Shown here piece after piece: positions 1-9,119 of a stretch of DNA of 37,257 nt; position 1 is the stretch's first letter; the number at the start of each line of letters is the position of its first letter. The notes below the pieces were generated by a model. The model worked only from the letters and a program-made list of their open reading frames with translations. It was not told the origin of the DNA and did not search any database. The position numbers and the translations under genes are program-made. The stretch is from Hyphomicrobiales bacterium (GTDB lineage: Bacteria > Pseudomonadota > Alphaproteobacteria > Rhizobiales > Beijerinckiaceae), in the NCBI GenBank assembly GCA_026400555.1, contig JAPLOW010000072.1:1-37257 (forward strand), read 5' to 3'.

Positions 1-425
1 AGCGCGTAGTAGGTCAATTCGAAGCGCACCTGGTCATTGCCCTTGCCGGTCGCGCCATGGCTGACGGCGTCCGCGCCCATCTGCTCGGCGATTTCGATTT
101 GGCGCTTGGCGATCAGCGGCCGCGCGATCGAGGTGCCGAGCAGGTAGACGCCTTCGTAGACGGCGTTGGCGCGGAACATCGGGAAAACGTAGTCCCTGAC
201 GAAGGTCTCGCGCAGGTCGTCCATGAAGATGTTCTCGGGCTTGATGCCGAGCAGCAGCGCCTTGTCGCGCGCAGGTCCAAGCTCCTCACCCTGTCCGAGG
301 TCGGCGGTGAAGGTAATCACCTCGCAGCCATAGGTGGTCTGCAGCCATTTCAGGATGATCGAGGTGTCGAGGCCGCCAGAATAGGCGAGGACAACTTTCT
401 TCACGGTCTTGTCAGGCTTGGTCAT
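1..425 (-). CDS. argG: Argininosuccinate synthase, N-terminal part (cut by window edge)
   Basis: ArgG joins citrulline and aspartate with ATP to give argininosuccinate, the penultimate step of arginine synthesis in the cytosol. Reading leftward from the ATG at 425-423, the protein begins [10 protein letters not shown] and carries the PP-loop ATP-binding motif AYSGGLDTS at residues 14-22. The segments [13 protein letters not shown] and [16 protein letters not shown], both hallmarks of the family, follow. About 141 codons are visible without a stop and the rest lies beyond base 1. It is transcribed divergently from the isomerase gene at 590. The argD-argF genes of the same pathway lie about 1.8 kb away on the same strand, separated by that isomerase gene and hslO. 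The family call is very secure; only the C-terminal part is unseen. Confidence 0.97.
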   Translation of the reverse strand, partial: MTKPDKTVKKVVLAYSGGLDTSIILKWLQTTYGCEVITFTADLGQGEELGPARDKALLLGIKPENIFMDDLRETFVRDYVFPMFRANAVYEGVYLLGTSIARPLIAKRQIEIAEQMGADAVSHGATGKGNDQVRFELTYYA

Positions 426-589
426 GAGGCGCTTTCAGATGGGTTCGGCAGCGGGCAGCCGCAAAGGACGATCACTGAACCCGTCCGGTAGCCGAACATC
501 TCGGACGGCGCAACCTTGGCCTCTCGGGCCGCGGCCTTGCGGCCTGCGGGCGGATGCTTAAAGTGATTTCCGAATCGTGTGAGGTGCCA

Positions 590-1192
590 ATGCTGTCGCG
601 GCCTTCCCTGGACTTCTGGTTCGACTTTGCCTCGACGTATTCCTATCTGTCGGTGATGCGCATCGAACGCCTGGCAGCTGACGCAGGCGTGCAGATCCGC
701 TGGCGACCCTTCCTTCTGGGGCCGATCTTCGCGGCGCAGGGCTGGAACAACTCGCCGTTCAACCTGTTTCCCGCCAAGGGCCGCTACATGTGGCGTGACA
801 TGGAACGGCGCTGCCAGAGATATGGCCTGCCGCTGAAGCGCCCGGCACCGTTTCCGCAGAATTCCCTGAGCTGCGCCCGCGTCGCGCTGGCCGGTCGGGA
901 TGCCGGGTGGACGCCATCCTTCACCAAGGCCTGCTTTCACCTCGGCTTCGGCGAAGGGCGTTCGATCCAGGATGAAGCGGTGATCGTCGAGGCGCTGCGG
1001 GCGGCGAATGTCGATGCACAGGCGGCCCTGAGCCAGTCCAAAAGCGAGGACATCAAGGGCCGCCTCAAGGCGGAAACCGAGCTTGCCAAGTCGCTCGGCA
1101 TCTTCGGCGCCCCCGCCTTCGTCACACAGGATGGCGAGATCTTCTGGGGCGACGACCGCCTCGAAGACGCCATCGAATGGGTCAGGCAATAA
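590..1192 (+). CDS. 2-hydroxychromene-2-carboxylate isomerase-like DsbA-fold protein
   Basis: Members of this kappa-GST/DsbA-fold family catalyse glutathione-dependent isomerisations; the type reaction belongs to naphthalene catabolism, but many homologues have unknown substrates. The N-terminal strand LDFWFDFASTYSYL holds the family's active-site serine region in the form FASTYSYL. The C-terminal part shows the cis-proline loop FGAPAFV and GEIFWGDDRLEDAI. The length of 200 residues is normal. I chose the ATG at 590 because GAGG lies 5 bases upstream; an in-frame ATG at 554 would add 12 residues. It ends 6 bases before the convergent hslO stop. No naphthalene genes are near, so the physiological role here is open; a general glutathione-linked isomerase or oxidoreductase is equally possible. 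Confidence 0.87.
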   Translation: MLSRPSLDFWFDFASTYSYLSVMRIERLAADAGVQIRWRPFLLGPIFAAQGWNNSPFNLFPAKGRYMWRDMERRCQRYGLPLKRPAPFPQNSLSCARVALAGRDAGWTPSFTKACFHLGFGEGRSIQDEAVIVEALRAANVDAQAALSQSKSEDIKGRLKAETELAKSLGIFGAPAFVTQDGEIFWGDDRLEDAIEWVRQ

Positions 1193-1198
1193 GCAGGC

Positions 1199-2203
1199 TC
1201 AGGGCTGCGGTGGTGCGTCGGGCTCGATGTCATCCGGGCCAAACTCGTGCACCTGCGAACAGAACTCACACGTCACCTTCACCTTGCCGTCGTCGGCCAC
1301 CATCTCCCGCCGCTCTGCTGGCGAGAACTTCCGCAGCATCGCAAGCACGCTCTCGCGCGAACAGCGGCAGACCTCGCGCACGGACACTTCCTCGAACACC
1401 CTTGCGCCGCGCTCATGAAACAGCCGGTAGATCAGCCGCTCGCTTTCCAGCATCGGATCGACCAGTTCATGGTCCTCGACCGTGTCGATCAGGGCGCGCG
1501 CCTCGGTCCAGGCATCGTCAGCCACGCCGTCAGGGTCGCGCTCCGGCAAGGATGACTTGTTGGGATCGTCGCCGGGATCGAGGTCCTGCTGCCTCCGCCG
1601 TTCCGGCGATGTCGGCAGGAACTGGACCATGATCCCACCGGCGCGCCAGCTCTCACCGTGCGAGCCGACAACGCGTGCGGTGGCAAGGCGCAGCCGTGTC
1701 GGGATCTGCTCGGACTGCCGGAAGTAGCGGTGCGCGGCGGCCTCGAGTCCATCGGCCCCGTCGAGCGGCACGACTCCCTGATAGCGCGAGGCGTGGCTGC
1801 CCTGGTCAATGGTCATGCCGAGATAGCCGGCGCCCAGCAGGGCGGCCGTGCTGGTCTGCTGGCTGGCGACCGCCTGGCCAAGCCGCTCCGCATCGAACCG
1901 CGCCATGGCGCGCAGACGGTCAGGCGCATCGAAATCCACCACCACCATCTCGACCGGGCCGTCCGTCTTGGTCTGGAGCTGGAAGCGGCCTTCGAACTTC
2001 AGCGCGGTGCCGAGCAGGGCTGTCAGAGCCGCCGCTTCGCCCAGCACGCGCGCGACAGGTTCCGGATAGCCATGGCGGTGCAGGATCACGTCGAGCGCCG
2101 GCCCCAGACGGACCACGCGACCGCGCACGTCGAGCGCCTCGACGGTGAACGGCAGGACGCGGTCATCCTGCTCGGCGGCGGCGGTCAGAACAGTCTCGGT
2201 CAT
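1199..2203 (-). CDS. hslO: Redox-regulated chaperone Hsp33
   Basis: Hsp33 is a cytosolic holdase that is activated by oxidation and heat and protects unfolding proteins. The C-terminal zinc switch is complete, with CxC at residues 279 and 281 and CxxC at residues 312 and 315. The N-terminal domain shows ALLGTALKFEGRFQLQTKT and GYLGMTIDQG as in the family. At 334 residues it is slightly longer than E. coli Hsp33 because of an insertion around residues 205-230 rich in charged residues and a short tail. It is the last gene of the minus-strand operon argD-argF-hslO: its ATG lies 3 bases after the argF stop. This order is common in Hyphomicrobiales. Confidence 0.96.
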   Translation of the reverse strand: MTETVLTAAAEQDDRVLPFTVEALDVRGRVVRLGPALDVILHRHGYPEPVARVLGEAAALTALLGTALKFEGRFQLQTKTDGPVEMVVVDFDAPDRLRAMARFDAERLGQAVASQQTSTAALLGAGYLGMTIDQGSHASRYQGVVPLDGADGLEAAAHRYFRQSEQIPTRLRLATARVVGSHGESWRAGGIMVQFLPTSPERRRQQDLDPGDDPNKSSLPERDPDGVADDAWTEARALIDTVEDHELVDPMLESERLIYRLFHERGARVFEEVSVREVCRCSRESVLAMLRKFSPAERREMVADDGKVKVTCEFCSQVHEFGPDDIEPDAPPQP

Positions 2204-2206
2204 GCC

Positions 2207-3127
2207 TCAGGCCTGAACCTGTCCGAAACACCAGGCCAGTATCGCCTTCTGGGCATGCAAACGGTTTTCCGCCTCATCATAGACGACGGATTGCGCGCCA
2301 TCCATCACCTCGTCCGTGACCTCCTCGCCGCGCGTGGCGGGCAGGCAGTGCATGAATACGGCGCGTTTGTCCGCACGCCTCATCAGCGCCTCGTCGACCT
2401 GGTAGGGACGCAGCAGATTGTGCCGGTTACCTTCCGTGTCGCCCATCGACACCCAGCAGTCGGTGATGACGCAGTCGGCACCTTCCGCTGCTTCCTCCGG
2501 CCGGCGGGTGAGCGTCAGCTTCGCGCCGTTCTCCCTCGCCCAGTTGAGCAGGTGAGCGGGCGGCTGCAACGCCTCCGGCGTGGCGATGTGCAGGTCGAAA
2601 TCGAAGCGGCCGGCGGCATGGACCCATGAGGTCAGCACATTGTTGGTGTCGCCGGTCCACGCAATCTTGCGCTTGTGCAGCGGGCCGCGATGCTCCTCGA
2701 AGGTCATGATGTCAGCCATCACCTGGCACGGGTGCGAGGTCTTGGTCAGGCCGTTGATCACCGGCACCGTGGCGTACTCGGCGAACTCGCGCAACTGCTC
2801 GTGATCGAGCATGCGGATCATGATGCCATCGACATAGCGCGAGAACACGCGGGCCGTGTCGGCCACGCTTTCGCGCTCGCCGAGCTGGATTTCCCGCCCG
2901 GTGACGAACATCGGCGTTCCGCCGAGCTCGTGGATGCCGACCTCGAACGAAGCGCGCGTGCGCAAGGATGGCTGGTCGAAGATCATCGCCACGACCTTGC
3001 CACCAAGGGATTTGTCGGCATCGGCGGCCGGCGTGCGGCGGCGCGCCTTGATGGCGGAGCCTGCATCGAGCAGCGCCCGCAACTGGGCCGTCGAGAAATC
3101 GGACAGATCAAGAAAATGACGCACCAT
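2207..3127 (-). CDS. argF: Ornithine carbamoyltransferase
   Basis: ArgF makes citrulline from ornithine and carbamoyl phosphate in arginine synthesis. The carbamoyl-phosphate loop reads SLRTR at residues 54-58 (STRTR in many homologues). HPCQ lies in the middle and the ornithine-site motif [11 protein letters not shown] near residue 260. I take the ATG at 3127, giving MVRHFLDL and 306 residues, the usual length; the open frame extends 28 codons further upstream into argD but that extension has no family resemblance. The gene starts 28 bases after the argD stop and is followed at 3 bases by hslO, so the three are probably co-transcribed from a promoter upstream of argD. Confidence 0.97.
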   Translation of the reverse strand: MVRHFLDLSDFSTAQLRALLDAGSAIKARRRTPAADADKSLGGKVVAMIFDQPSLRTRASFEVGIHELGGTPMFVTGREIQLGERESVADTARVFSRYVDGIMIRMLDHEQLREFAEYATVPVINGLTKTSHPCQVMADIMTFEEHRGPLHKRKIAWTGDTNNVLTSWVHAAGRFDFDLHIATPEALQPPAHLLNWARENGAKLTLTRRPEEAAEGADCVITDCWVSMGDTEGNRHNLLRPYQVDEALMRRADKRAVFMHCLPATRGEEVTDEVMDGAQSVVYDEAENRLHAQKAILAWCFGQVQA

Positions 3128-3155
3128 CACGGCACTCCAACAAAGGTGAGGATGC

Positions 3156-4352
3156 TCACTCGGCAGCCGCGCGCGACAGGTCGGCTTCCACGCTGGCTGC
3201 GGCCTGTTCAAGCCGCGCCATGGCCTCGGTCAGGTCCGCTTCCGTGATCGTCAGCGGCGGGATCAGCCGCACCACATTGTCGCCGGCCCCGACGCTGAGC
3301 AGCCCGGCCTTGCGGGCGGCGGCCTGAAACTCGGTGTTCGGCACGCGGCACTTGACGCCGATCAGCAGGCCCTGTCCGCGGACACACTCGATCACCTTCG
3401 GGTGGCTGTCGGCAAAGGCCGCCAGCTTCTGCTTGAACGAGAGGGCGATGTCGTTGACATGGGTTAGGAAACCCTCGGCCAGAACCACGTCGAGGACGGC
3501 ATTGCCGACCGCCATGGCCAGCGGATTGCCGCCGAACGTGGTGCCGTGGGTGCCGGCGGTCATGCCGACCGCCGCCGCCTCGGTGGCGAGACATGCGCCC
3601 ATCGGAAAGCCGCCGCCGATGCCCTTAGCGATCGACATGATATCGGGCGTGATGCCGCTCCATTCATGGGCGAAGAGCTTGCCCGTGCGGCCGACGCCGG
3701 TCTGGACCTCGTCCATGATCAGCAGCAGCCCGTGCGCGTCGCACAGATCGCGCAGGCCGCGCAGGCATTGGGACGGAACAGGCCGCAAGCCACCTTCGCC
3801 CTGGATCGGCTCGATCATGATCGCGGCGGTCTCCGCCGTAATCGCGGCTTTCAGCGCGTCATGGTCGCCGAATGCGACCTGGTCAAAGCCATCGACCTTG
3901 GGCCCGAAGCCCTCTAGGTACTTCTTTTGCCCGCCGGCGGCGATGGTTGCCAGGGTGCGGCCGTGAAAGGCACCTTCGAAGGTGATGATCCGGTAGCGCT
4001 CCGGATGGCCATGGGCGTGATGGAACTTCCGCGCCATCTTGATCGCGGCCTCGTTGGCCTCCGCGCCGGAATTGCAGAAGAACACGGTCTCCGCGAAGGT
4101 GTTGGCAATCAGCCGCTCGGCGAGGCGCTTGCCCTCCGGCATCTGGTAGAGGTTCGAGGTATGCCAAAGCTTGGCCGCCTGGTCCTGCAGGGTCTTGACC
4201 AGATGCGGATGCGAATGGCCGAGCGAGTTGACGGCGATTCCGGAGCCAAAATCGAGATAGCGCTCGCCGGTCGTGGCGATCAGCCAGGGGCCTTCGCCCC
4301 GCTCAAACGCGACATCGGCACGGGCATAGGTGGGAAGAATGGGGGTGATCAT
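3156..4352 (-). CDS. argD: Acetylornithine aminotransferase
   Basis: ArgD is a PLP-dependent class III aminotransferase that converts N-acetylglutamate semialdehyde to N-acetylornithine; many also serve as succinyldiaminopimelate aminotransferase in lysine synthesis. Motifs seen include [12 protein letters not shown] (residues 94-105), the PLP-ring Asp in [12 protein letters not shown] (D214), and the Schiff-base lysine K243 in [11 protein letters not shown]. The length of 398 residues is standard. The start ATG at 4352 is preceded by AAGGA at a good distance on the minus strand. It is the first gene of the argD-argF-hslO operon; its promoter must lie in the 4353-4732 gap. Confidence 0.97.
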   Translation of the reverse strand: MITPILPTYARADVAFERGEGPWLIATTGERYLDFGSGIAVNSLGHSHPHLVKTLQDQAAKLWHTSNLYQMPEGKRLAERLIANTFAETVFFCNSGAEANEAAIKMARKFHHAHGHPERYRIITFEGAFHGRTLATIAAGGQKKYLEGFGPKVDGFDQVAFGDHDALKAAITAETAAIMIEPIQGEGGLRPVPSQCLRGLRDLCDAHGLLLIMDEVQTGVGRTGKLFAHEWSGITPDIMSIAKGIGGGFPMGACLATEAAAVGMTAGTHGTTFGGNPLAMAVGNAVLDVVLAEGFLTHVNDIALSFKQKLAAFADSHPKVIECVRGQGLLIGVKCRVPNTEFQAAARKAGLLSVGAGDNVVRLIPPLTITEADLTEAMARLEQAAASVEADLSRAAAE

Positions 4353-4732
4353 CGGAACAGTCCTTCAAGCTTGATGCATGGCGCGTTTCACAGCGCCGGA
4401 GCGGAAAAGGCGAATGGAACATGACAGCACACGGATGCCGCGTCGCCGCGCTCCGTCGCCGGGGTCATCGTCGCTCGCGCGACCTCGTTCCGTTCCAGCC
4501 CATTCTGCTCATCAGCCTTGACCGATCGATGAAAGCGCAAAATCAAACGCCGCCGAGGTGGCCCTGGCGGCTTTGCGCACTATGCGGATGCGGGGCCGCG
4601 ATGTCAATCACGCGGCGAAATCCGCTGGCTCGCAGATTTTTTTGCAAGAGGCGAATCGAAACGCATTCTACGCGCCTCTTTGTCAGCATGAGGTGTCCAG
4701 CGCGGCCGCCCATGCAACATGAGGAGAGGTCG
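4353..4732. other. Gene-free stretch between argD and DUF2892 gene
   Basis: This 380-base interval separates divergent genes and should hold the promoters of argD (minus) and of the small membrane gene at 4733 (plus). An open frame crosses it from 4421 in phase with the 4733 gene, but its translation looks like no protein and the strong ribosome site GAGGAGAGG at 4721-4729 points to the 4733 ATG. The only clear structure is the inverted repeat at 4646-4680, listed separately. I could not assign -35/-10 boxes with confidence. Confidence 0.6.
4646..4680. promoter_or_regulatory. 8-bp inverted repeat upstream of DUF2892 gene
   Basis: AAGAGGCG (4646-4653) and CGCCTCTT (4673-4680) are perfect inverted arms with a 19-base centre, preceded by a run of seven T at 4637-4643. 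It lies 52 bases before the ATG at 4733. It could be an operator or a weak hairpin; a T-run follows neither arm in the sense needed for an intrinsic terminator on the plus strand. Confidence 0.35.
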
Positions 4733-4948
4733 ATGATCTGTCGCAAGAACGTCGCCGGTTGGGAACAGATCCTTCGGCTTGTGGCGGGCGCGGCCATGAT
4801 CGCCTGTGGCCTGATCAGCCGCGCGGGCAATCCGGTGGGCTATCTGATCGCCGCGGTCGGCGTCGTCACGGGTCTGACGGGCATCTTCGGCTATTGCCCG
4901 GCCTCCGCCATGGCCGGACGCAGGCTCGCCGAGCGCTCGCCCTCATGA
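4733..4948 (+). CDS. DUF2892 (YgaP-type) small inner-membrane protein
   Basis: This is a 71-residue protein beginning MICRKNVAGWEQILRL with two predicted membrane helices (about residues 13-30 and 35-53). The signature GIFGYCPASAMAG follows, matching the DUF2892 pattern (N-terminal Asn-Val-Gly-like entry, two helices, Gly-x-Cys-Pro). In YgaP this domain anchors a rhodanese domain, which is absent here; the function of stand-alone DUF2892 proteins is not established. The ribosome site GAGGAGAGG is strong. The stop TGA at 4946-4948 overlaps an ATG at 4945 that would start the following sigma-factor pseudogene, indicating an ancestral operon. Unlike its downstream neighbours this gene looks intact. 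Confidence 0.8.
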   Translation: MICRKNVAGWEQILRLVAGAAMIACGLISRAGNPVGYLIAAVGVVTGLTGIFGYCPASAMAGRRLAERSPS

Positions 4949-5481
4949 GCGTACCGGCGCACGGTGCAAGCCGCATTTGCCGGTCGCGCTGATCGAGGAA
5001 GGGCAGCAAGGCGAGCGGCTGGCGATCGACCGGCTTCTCGACCTGAGCCAGCCTGATATCCGGCGCTATGCGCGCATGAACTGCAAGACCGAAGACATTG
5101 ATGACGCCGTGCAGGACGCGATGTGGCTGGTCTATCGCCGCATCGGCGCCCTGCGCATGGCCACTGCTTTCTTGAGCTGGCTGTTCGAAATCGTGCGCAG
5201 GGAATGTCAGCGCGTGACCCGCCGCGCGCTACGCATGCAGCCACTCTAGGCGCTGGAGAACGATGTCGCCTTCGCCAAATGGCCGGTCGAAGATTTGAGG
5301 CTGGATCTGGCCTCGGCCATCCAGTCGTTGCCCGACCACTACCGTACCATCATCCTGATGCGCGACATCGACGAACTGACCATCAACGAGATTGCTGCAT
5401 CGAACGGCCTCACCCGCGAGGCGGTCAAGGCAAGACTTAATCGCGCCCGGACCATGATCCAGGGAATACCTGAAGGACTGA
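4945..5481 (+). pseudogene. Degraded sigma-70 family (ECF-like) sigma factor
   Basis: Two fragments in one frame together form a small sigma factor. Region 2 is seen in YARMNCKTEDIDDAVQDAMW and FLSWLFEIVRRECQR (4977-5246). Region 4 is seen in LPDHYRTIILMRDIDELT and AASNGLTREAVKARLNRAR (about 5310-5453). They are separated by an in-frame TAG at 5247-5249. Three lesions are visible. First, the natural start ATG at 4945, overlapping the upstream stop, is in a different frame from the body at 4977. Second comes the amber stop. Third, an apparent one-base insertion near 5460-5463 has disrupted the end; a shift there restores the typical tail REYLKD and a TGA at 5479-5481. A TTG at 4977 or 5295 could start fragments, but neither would give a complete sigma factor. 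Sequencing error cannot explain all three easily but should be excluded. Confidence 0.82.
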
Positions 5482-5485
5482 TCGC

Positions 5486-5736
5486 ATGGACACGACCACC
5501 GCTAGCCCCTTCGCCAGCTAGTCGCTCGCCGAGCACGCCGTGGCCTCATTGGCATCGGCGCCATCACCTGGGCCATCGCTCTGGGCAGCGCCGATACTCA
5601 GTTGTGGGCGCTGCCCGTTGCGCTTGGCCTTGGCGCCATCGCGGTTCTCGCGTTCCGCGGCGGCCCGGTCTGCTGGACCATCGGCTTGTTCGAGACGGGT
5701 TATCGGAGCTGGCGCAGCTTCCGGGTGCGCGCCTGA
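5486..5736 (+). pseudogene. Degraded small membrane protein downstream of sigma pseudogene
   Basis: An ATG at 5486, 4 bases after the ancestral sigma-factor stop, opens MDTTTASPFAS and then meets TAG at 5519-5521. Past it the frame reads SLAEHA, after which a shift near 5540 is needed to enter the reading GLIGIGAITWAIALGSA, a hydrophobic stretch, then GGPVCWTIGLFETGYRSWRS and a TGA at 5734-5736. The reconstructed product of about 83 residues would have two short membrane helices and a Pro-Val-Cys-Trp motif. It resembles small membrane proteins that accompany ECF-like sigma factors in this order, but I do not recognise a named family. Its stop abuts the convergent pgi stop (TGA then TCA). Confidence 0.7.
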
Positions 5737-7371
5737 TCAACCTGGCTGCAAGCCACGCATCCAGCCGACCAGTCCTTGCGTCGAGCCATCGCGCCCTTCG
5801 GTCGATTGCCGCCCCTCGACCATCGCTTGCAGCCCTGTGGCCAGTTCCTTGCCGAGTTCCACGCCCCACTGGTCGAAGGCATTGATGTTCCAGATCGTCG
5901 CCTCGACAAAAACGCGGTGTTCGTACAGGGCGACGATCCGGCCAAACGTGAAGGGATCGAGCCTGCGGTAGAGCAGCATGGTGGAGGGGCGGTTGCCCGG
6001 AAACACGCGGTGCGGGGCGAGCCGCTCGACCTCGCCCGGAGGCAGGCCCCGGGCCGCAAGCTGCGCGCTTGCCTCCTCAAGTGTCCGTCCCAGCATCAGC
6101 GCTTCGGCCTGGGCCAGCGCATTGGCGCAGAGGATGGCATGGTGGTGGGCCAGGTCGGGCTCATGCGCCTCGGCCGCCAGCAGGAATTCCGCGGGAACGG
6201 GGTCAGTGCCCTGGTGCAGCAGCTGCATGAAGGCGTGCTGGCCGTTCGTTCCCGGCTCGCCCCAGACCACCGGTCCGGTCGGCACTGCAACCGCCGATCC
6301 GTCGAGCCGGACGGCCTTGCCGTTCGATTCCATGTCGAGCTGCTGCAGATAGGCCGGCAATCGCGCCAGCCGCTGGTCATAGGGCAGCACCGCGCGCGTC
6401 GCATAACCGCAGCCATTGCGGTGCCAGATGCCGACCAGCGCGAGCCAGACCGGCAGATTCCGTTCGAGTGGCTGCGTGCGGAAATGCTCGTCCATGGCAT
6501 GCGCACCGGCGAGGAAGTCCCCAAAGCGCTCTGGCCCGATCGCGAGCATCAGCGGCAGTCCGACCGCCGACCAGACCGAGTAACGGCCGCCGACCCAATC
6601 CCAGAAGCCGAAGACGCGCCCCGGCGGAATCCCGAAGGCGGCGACCTTGTCGAGCGCTGTGGAGACGGCGCAGAACTGCGCGGCGACCGCGGCCTCGCCA
6701 AGGGCGGCCACGATCCAGCGCCGCGCCGATTGCGCATTGGTCATCGTCTCGATGGTGGTGAAGGTCTTCGAGGCAACGATGACGAGCGTGCGCGCCGGAT
6801 CGAGGCCCTTCAGCGTGTCCGACAGATGCGCGCCGTCGATGTTCGAAATGAAGTGGGAGCGGGGCCCGTCATGGTATGGGCTCAGCGCCAGCGTCGCCAT
6901 CACCGGTCCGAGATCGGAGCCGCCGATACCGATGTTGACCACATCGGCGAAGGGCCTGCCGTCATGCGCGGCAATGGCCCCGGAGCGGACGCCCGCGCAG
7001 AACACGCCCATGGCGCCGAGCACGGCCTCGACATCCGGCATCACATTGCGTCCGTCGACCATCACCGGACGGCCCGAGCGATTGCGGAGCGCGGTGTGCA
7101 GAACGGCGCGGCCCTCGGTGATGTTGATCGCCGCCCCCCCCAGCATGGCGTCGCGGCGACCCTCGACATCCGCCGCGCGTGCGATGGCGAGAAGCTGCGT
7201 CATCACGGCTGGCGTGATCATCGTCTTGGACGCATCGAGGAGCAGGTCGCCGTCGCTGAGCGAAAATCGCGTGAAACGGTCCGGATCTGCCGCGAACAGC
7301 GCGCGCATGGAACGTTTCACCGCGAGTGCGCCTGACCGGCGCAGGTTTCGCCACAGGGCTGCATCGATCAT
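5737..7371 (-). CDS. pgi: Glucose-6-phosphate isomerase
   Basis: Pgi interconverts glucose 6-phosphate and fructose 6-phosphate in the cytosol. The phosphate-binding region [14 protein letters not shown] is present. Both family signatures are seen, one around [14 protein letters not shown] and the other [18 protein letters not shown] near the C-terminus. From the ATG at 7371 (MIDAALWRN) the protein has 544 residues, close to the usual length. An in-frame GTG at 7446 would add 25 residues that do not look like the family, but neither start has a clear ribosome site, so the start is uncertain. It is divergent from the RNase D gene and ends directly against the small-membrane-protein pseudogene. 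A run of eight C at 7133-7141 does not break the frame. Confidence 0.95.
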   Translation of the reverse strand: MIDAALWRNLRRSGALAVKRSMRALFAADPDRFTRFSLSDGDLLLDASKTMITPAVMTQLLAIARAADVEGRRDAMLGGAAINITEGRAVLHTALRNRSGRPVMVDGRNVMPDVEAVLGAMGVFCAGVRSGAIAAHDGRPFADVVNIGIGGSDLGPVMATLALSPYHDGPRSHFISNIDGAHLSDTLKGLDPARTLVIVASKTFTTIETMTNAQSARRWIVAALGEAAVAAQFCAVSTALDKVAAFGIPPGRVFGFWDWVGGRYSVWSAVGLPLMLAIGPERFGDFLAGAHAMDEHFRTQPLERNLPVWLALVGIWHRNGCGYATRAVLPYDQRLARLPAYLQQLDMESNGKAVRLDGSAVAVPTGPVVWGEPGTNGQHAFMQLLHQGTDPVPAEFLLAAEAHEPDLAHHHAILCANALAQAEALMLGRTLEEASAQLAARGLPPGEVERLAPHRVFPGNRPSTMLLYRRLDPFTFGRIVALYEHRVFVEATIWNINAFDQWGVELGKELATGLQAMVEGRQSTEGRDGSTQGLVGWMRGLQPG

Positions 7372-7541
7372 CGGGGGCACTCGCGCAGATTGGAAGCCGG
7401 GCAGTTTCTGTAGCCCGACAGCCGCCTCTGCGGAAGCGGATTCCACTTTGCCGCGACTTGCTCTACATGAGAGCGGTTGCGTCCCCTCAGTGGTGCAGCC
7501 CGGCCTGCCCCACTCCTCTCTCGCCTCAAGAAAAGCCGTTC

Positions 7542-8156
7542 ATGACCATCACGCTTCACCAGGGCGATCTGCCCGCCGGATATGATCCGGGACCGTCCAT
7601 CGCGATTGACACCGAGACATTGGGTCTCAACCCGCATCGTGACCGGCTTTGCGTCATCCAGCTGTCGCGTGGCGACGGCTCCGCCGAGGTCGTCCAGATC
7701 GCCAAGGGCGCAGCGTCGCCGCCGGTGCTCTGCGCCATCCTTGCCGATCCGTCCGTGCTGAAGATATTCCACTATGCCCGCTTCGACATTGCCGTGCTGC
7801 GGCACAGCTTCGGGGTGGTCACCACGCCGGTCTACTGCACCAAGATAGCCTCGCGCCTGGTGCGGACCTACACCGACCGGCATGGCCTCAAGGACCTGGT
7901 GCGGGAACTGCTGGGCGTGGAGCTGTCCAAGCAGCAGCAGTCATCGGACTGGGGCGCAGCGGACCTGAGCAAGGAACAACTGGCCTATGCAGCGTCAGAC
8001 GTGCTGCATCTTCACCAGCTGAAGGCAAAGCTCGACGTGCTGCTCGACCGCGAAGGGCGCGCGGGACTTGCTAAGGCATGCTATGAATTCCTGCCGACGC
8101 GGGCCGAACTCGACCTGCAGGGCTGGCCGGAAGCGGATATCTTTGCGCATTCTTGA
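7542..8156 (+). CDS. rnd: Short ribonuclease D (DEDDy 3'-5' exonuclease)
   Basis: This is a 3'-5' exoribonuclease-type protein of the DnaQ/RNase D fold, expected to act on structured RNAs such as tRNA precursors. Exo I is seen as IDTETLGL (D23, E25), Exo II as FHYARFDIAVL, and Exo III as YAASDVLHL with the DEDDy tyrosine. At 204 residues it has only the nuclease domain; the two HRDC domains of E. coli RNase D are absent, which is usual for alphaproteobacterial copies. The ATG at 7542 gives MTITLHQGDLP; the open frame upstream into pgi antisense is non-coding. It precedes the lpt-rpoN block with an 85-base gap. Confidence 0.92.
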   Translation: MTITLHQGDLPAGYDPGPSIAIDTETLGLNPHRDRLCVIQLSRGDGSAEVVQIAKGAASPPVLCAILADPSVLKIFHYARFDIAVLRHSFGVVTTPVYCTKIASRLVRTYTDRHGLKDLVRELLGVELSKQQQSSDWGAADLSKEQLAYAASDVLHLHQLKAKLDVLLDREGRAGLAKACYEFLPTRAELDLQGWPEADIFAHS

Positions 8157-8241
8157 GAGATGACAGGCATTGTTGTTGCATTGACGGCTTCGCCACGACC
8201 GGCGTCATGAAATAGCCCAGAGGACTGCCTAGACTCGCCCC

Positions 8242-9105
8242 ATGACATTTATGAACATGGCCAACACGACCGTCAGTGCGGATGCGGCGCGTCGCGCGCA
8301 GCAGGAGCAGCGTCGTGACCAGGCCAGCCGCGCCTATCGCGCCGCGCGCAGGCACAGCCGTCTGGTGCGGTTTCTCAGACTGGCCATTCCGCTCGGCGCC
8401 GTACTCAGCTTTGCAGGCTTCATCGTGCTGCCCTTCATCAATCCCTTTCGCGCCGCCGGCGTGAGCGTGGGGGCTGTCAAGATGGACGGCACGCGCGTGA
8501 CCATGGAGCAGCCCCGCCTTGCAGGCCACCGCAAGGACAACAAGCCCTATGAGGTGACAGCCGTCAGCGCGGTGCAGGATATCCGCATCCCCAACATCAT
8601 CGAGCTGAACGAGATGACCGCCCGTCTGGTGAACACCGATGACAGCGTCCTCAACCTCACCGCGAAGAAGGCAGTCTTTGACAGCCAGAAGGAACAGCTC
8701 AAGCTGCGCGACGATGTCCGCCTGCGGACGCAGGCCGGGCAGGAGGCCTTCCTGAAATCCGCCGATGTGGACTTCAAGGCCGGGACTGTGACCTCGCGGG
8801 AGGCTGTCACCGTGCGTCTTCCGGACATGAGCGTCTCGGCCGACGGTCTCGAGGTGGTCGACAACGGCGCACAGATCGCTTTCGTCGGCCGGGTGTCCGC
8901 CCTGATCGACGACAAGGACAGCGCCAGAGCCGCCGCAGCCCCCCCTGCCACGACCAAGGCTGCGACGCCGCCCGCGCCGGTATCGTCTCCGGCCGCCTCC
9001 GCTCCAAGAGGTGCGATTTCAGCTGCGCCTGACGTCAACGAGCGCGGGGTGACGGTGATCGACCCGGCGACCGGTCGCGCTGTTCCCGTGCGCCCCGCTC
9101 CCTGA
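8242..9105 (+). CDS. lptC: LPS export protein LptC
   Basis: LptC is a bitopic inner-membrane protein that passes lipopolysaccharide from the LptBFG transporter to LptA in the periplasm. One membrane helix is seen at about residues 44-67, after a basic cytoplasmic segment (RAARRHSRLVRFLRL). A periplasmic beta-rich domain follows with YEVTAVSAVQD and LKLRDDVRLRTQAGQEA typical of the LptC/OstA-like fold. The C-terminal 60 residues are rich in Ala and Pro and probably disordered, making the protein (287 residues) longer than E. coli LptC (191). The start may be 8242 or in-frame ATGs at 8251 or 8257. lptA follows after 14 bases. Confidence 0.92.
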   Translation: MTFMNMANTTVSADAARRAQQEQRRDQASRAYRAARRHSRLVRFLRLAIPLGAVLSFAGFIVLPFINPFRAAGVSVGAVKMDGTRVTMEQPRLAGHRKDNKPYEVTAVSAVQDIRIPNIIELNEMTARLVNTDDSVLNLTAKKAVFDSQKEQLKLRDDVRLRTQAGQEAFLKSADVDFKAGTVTSREAVTVRLPDMSVSADGLEVVDNGAQIAFVGRVSALIDDKDSARAAAAPPATTKAATPPAPVSSPAASAPRGAISAAPDVNERGVTVIDPATGRAVPVRPAP

Positions 9106-9119
9106 AGGATTTCCAGAAT

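Noticed and set aside
4353-4732. N-terminal extension of the DUF2892 protein through the open frame from 4421
   Set aside because: The extension is not protein-like and a strong ribosome site sits right before the ATG at 4733.
5776-7335. A 519-codon open frame on the plus strand opposite pgi
   Set aside because: It is antisense to a complete glucose-6-phosphate isomerase and has no recognisable domain.
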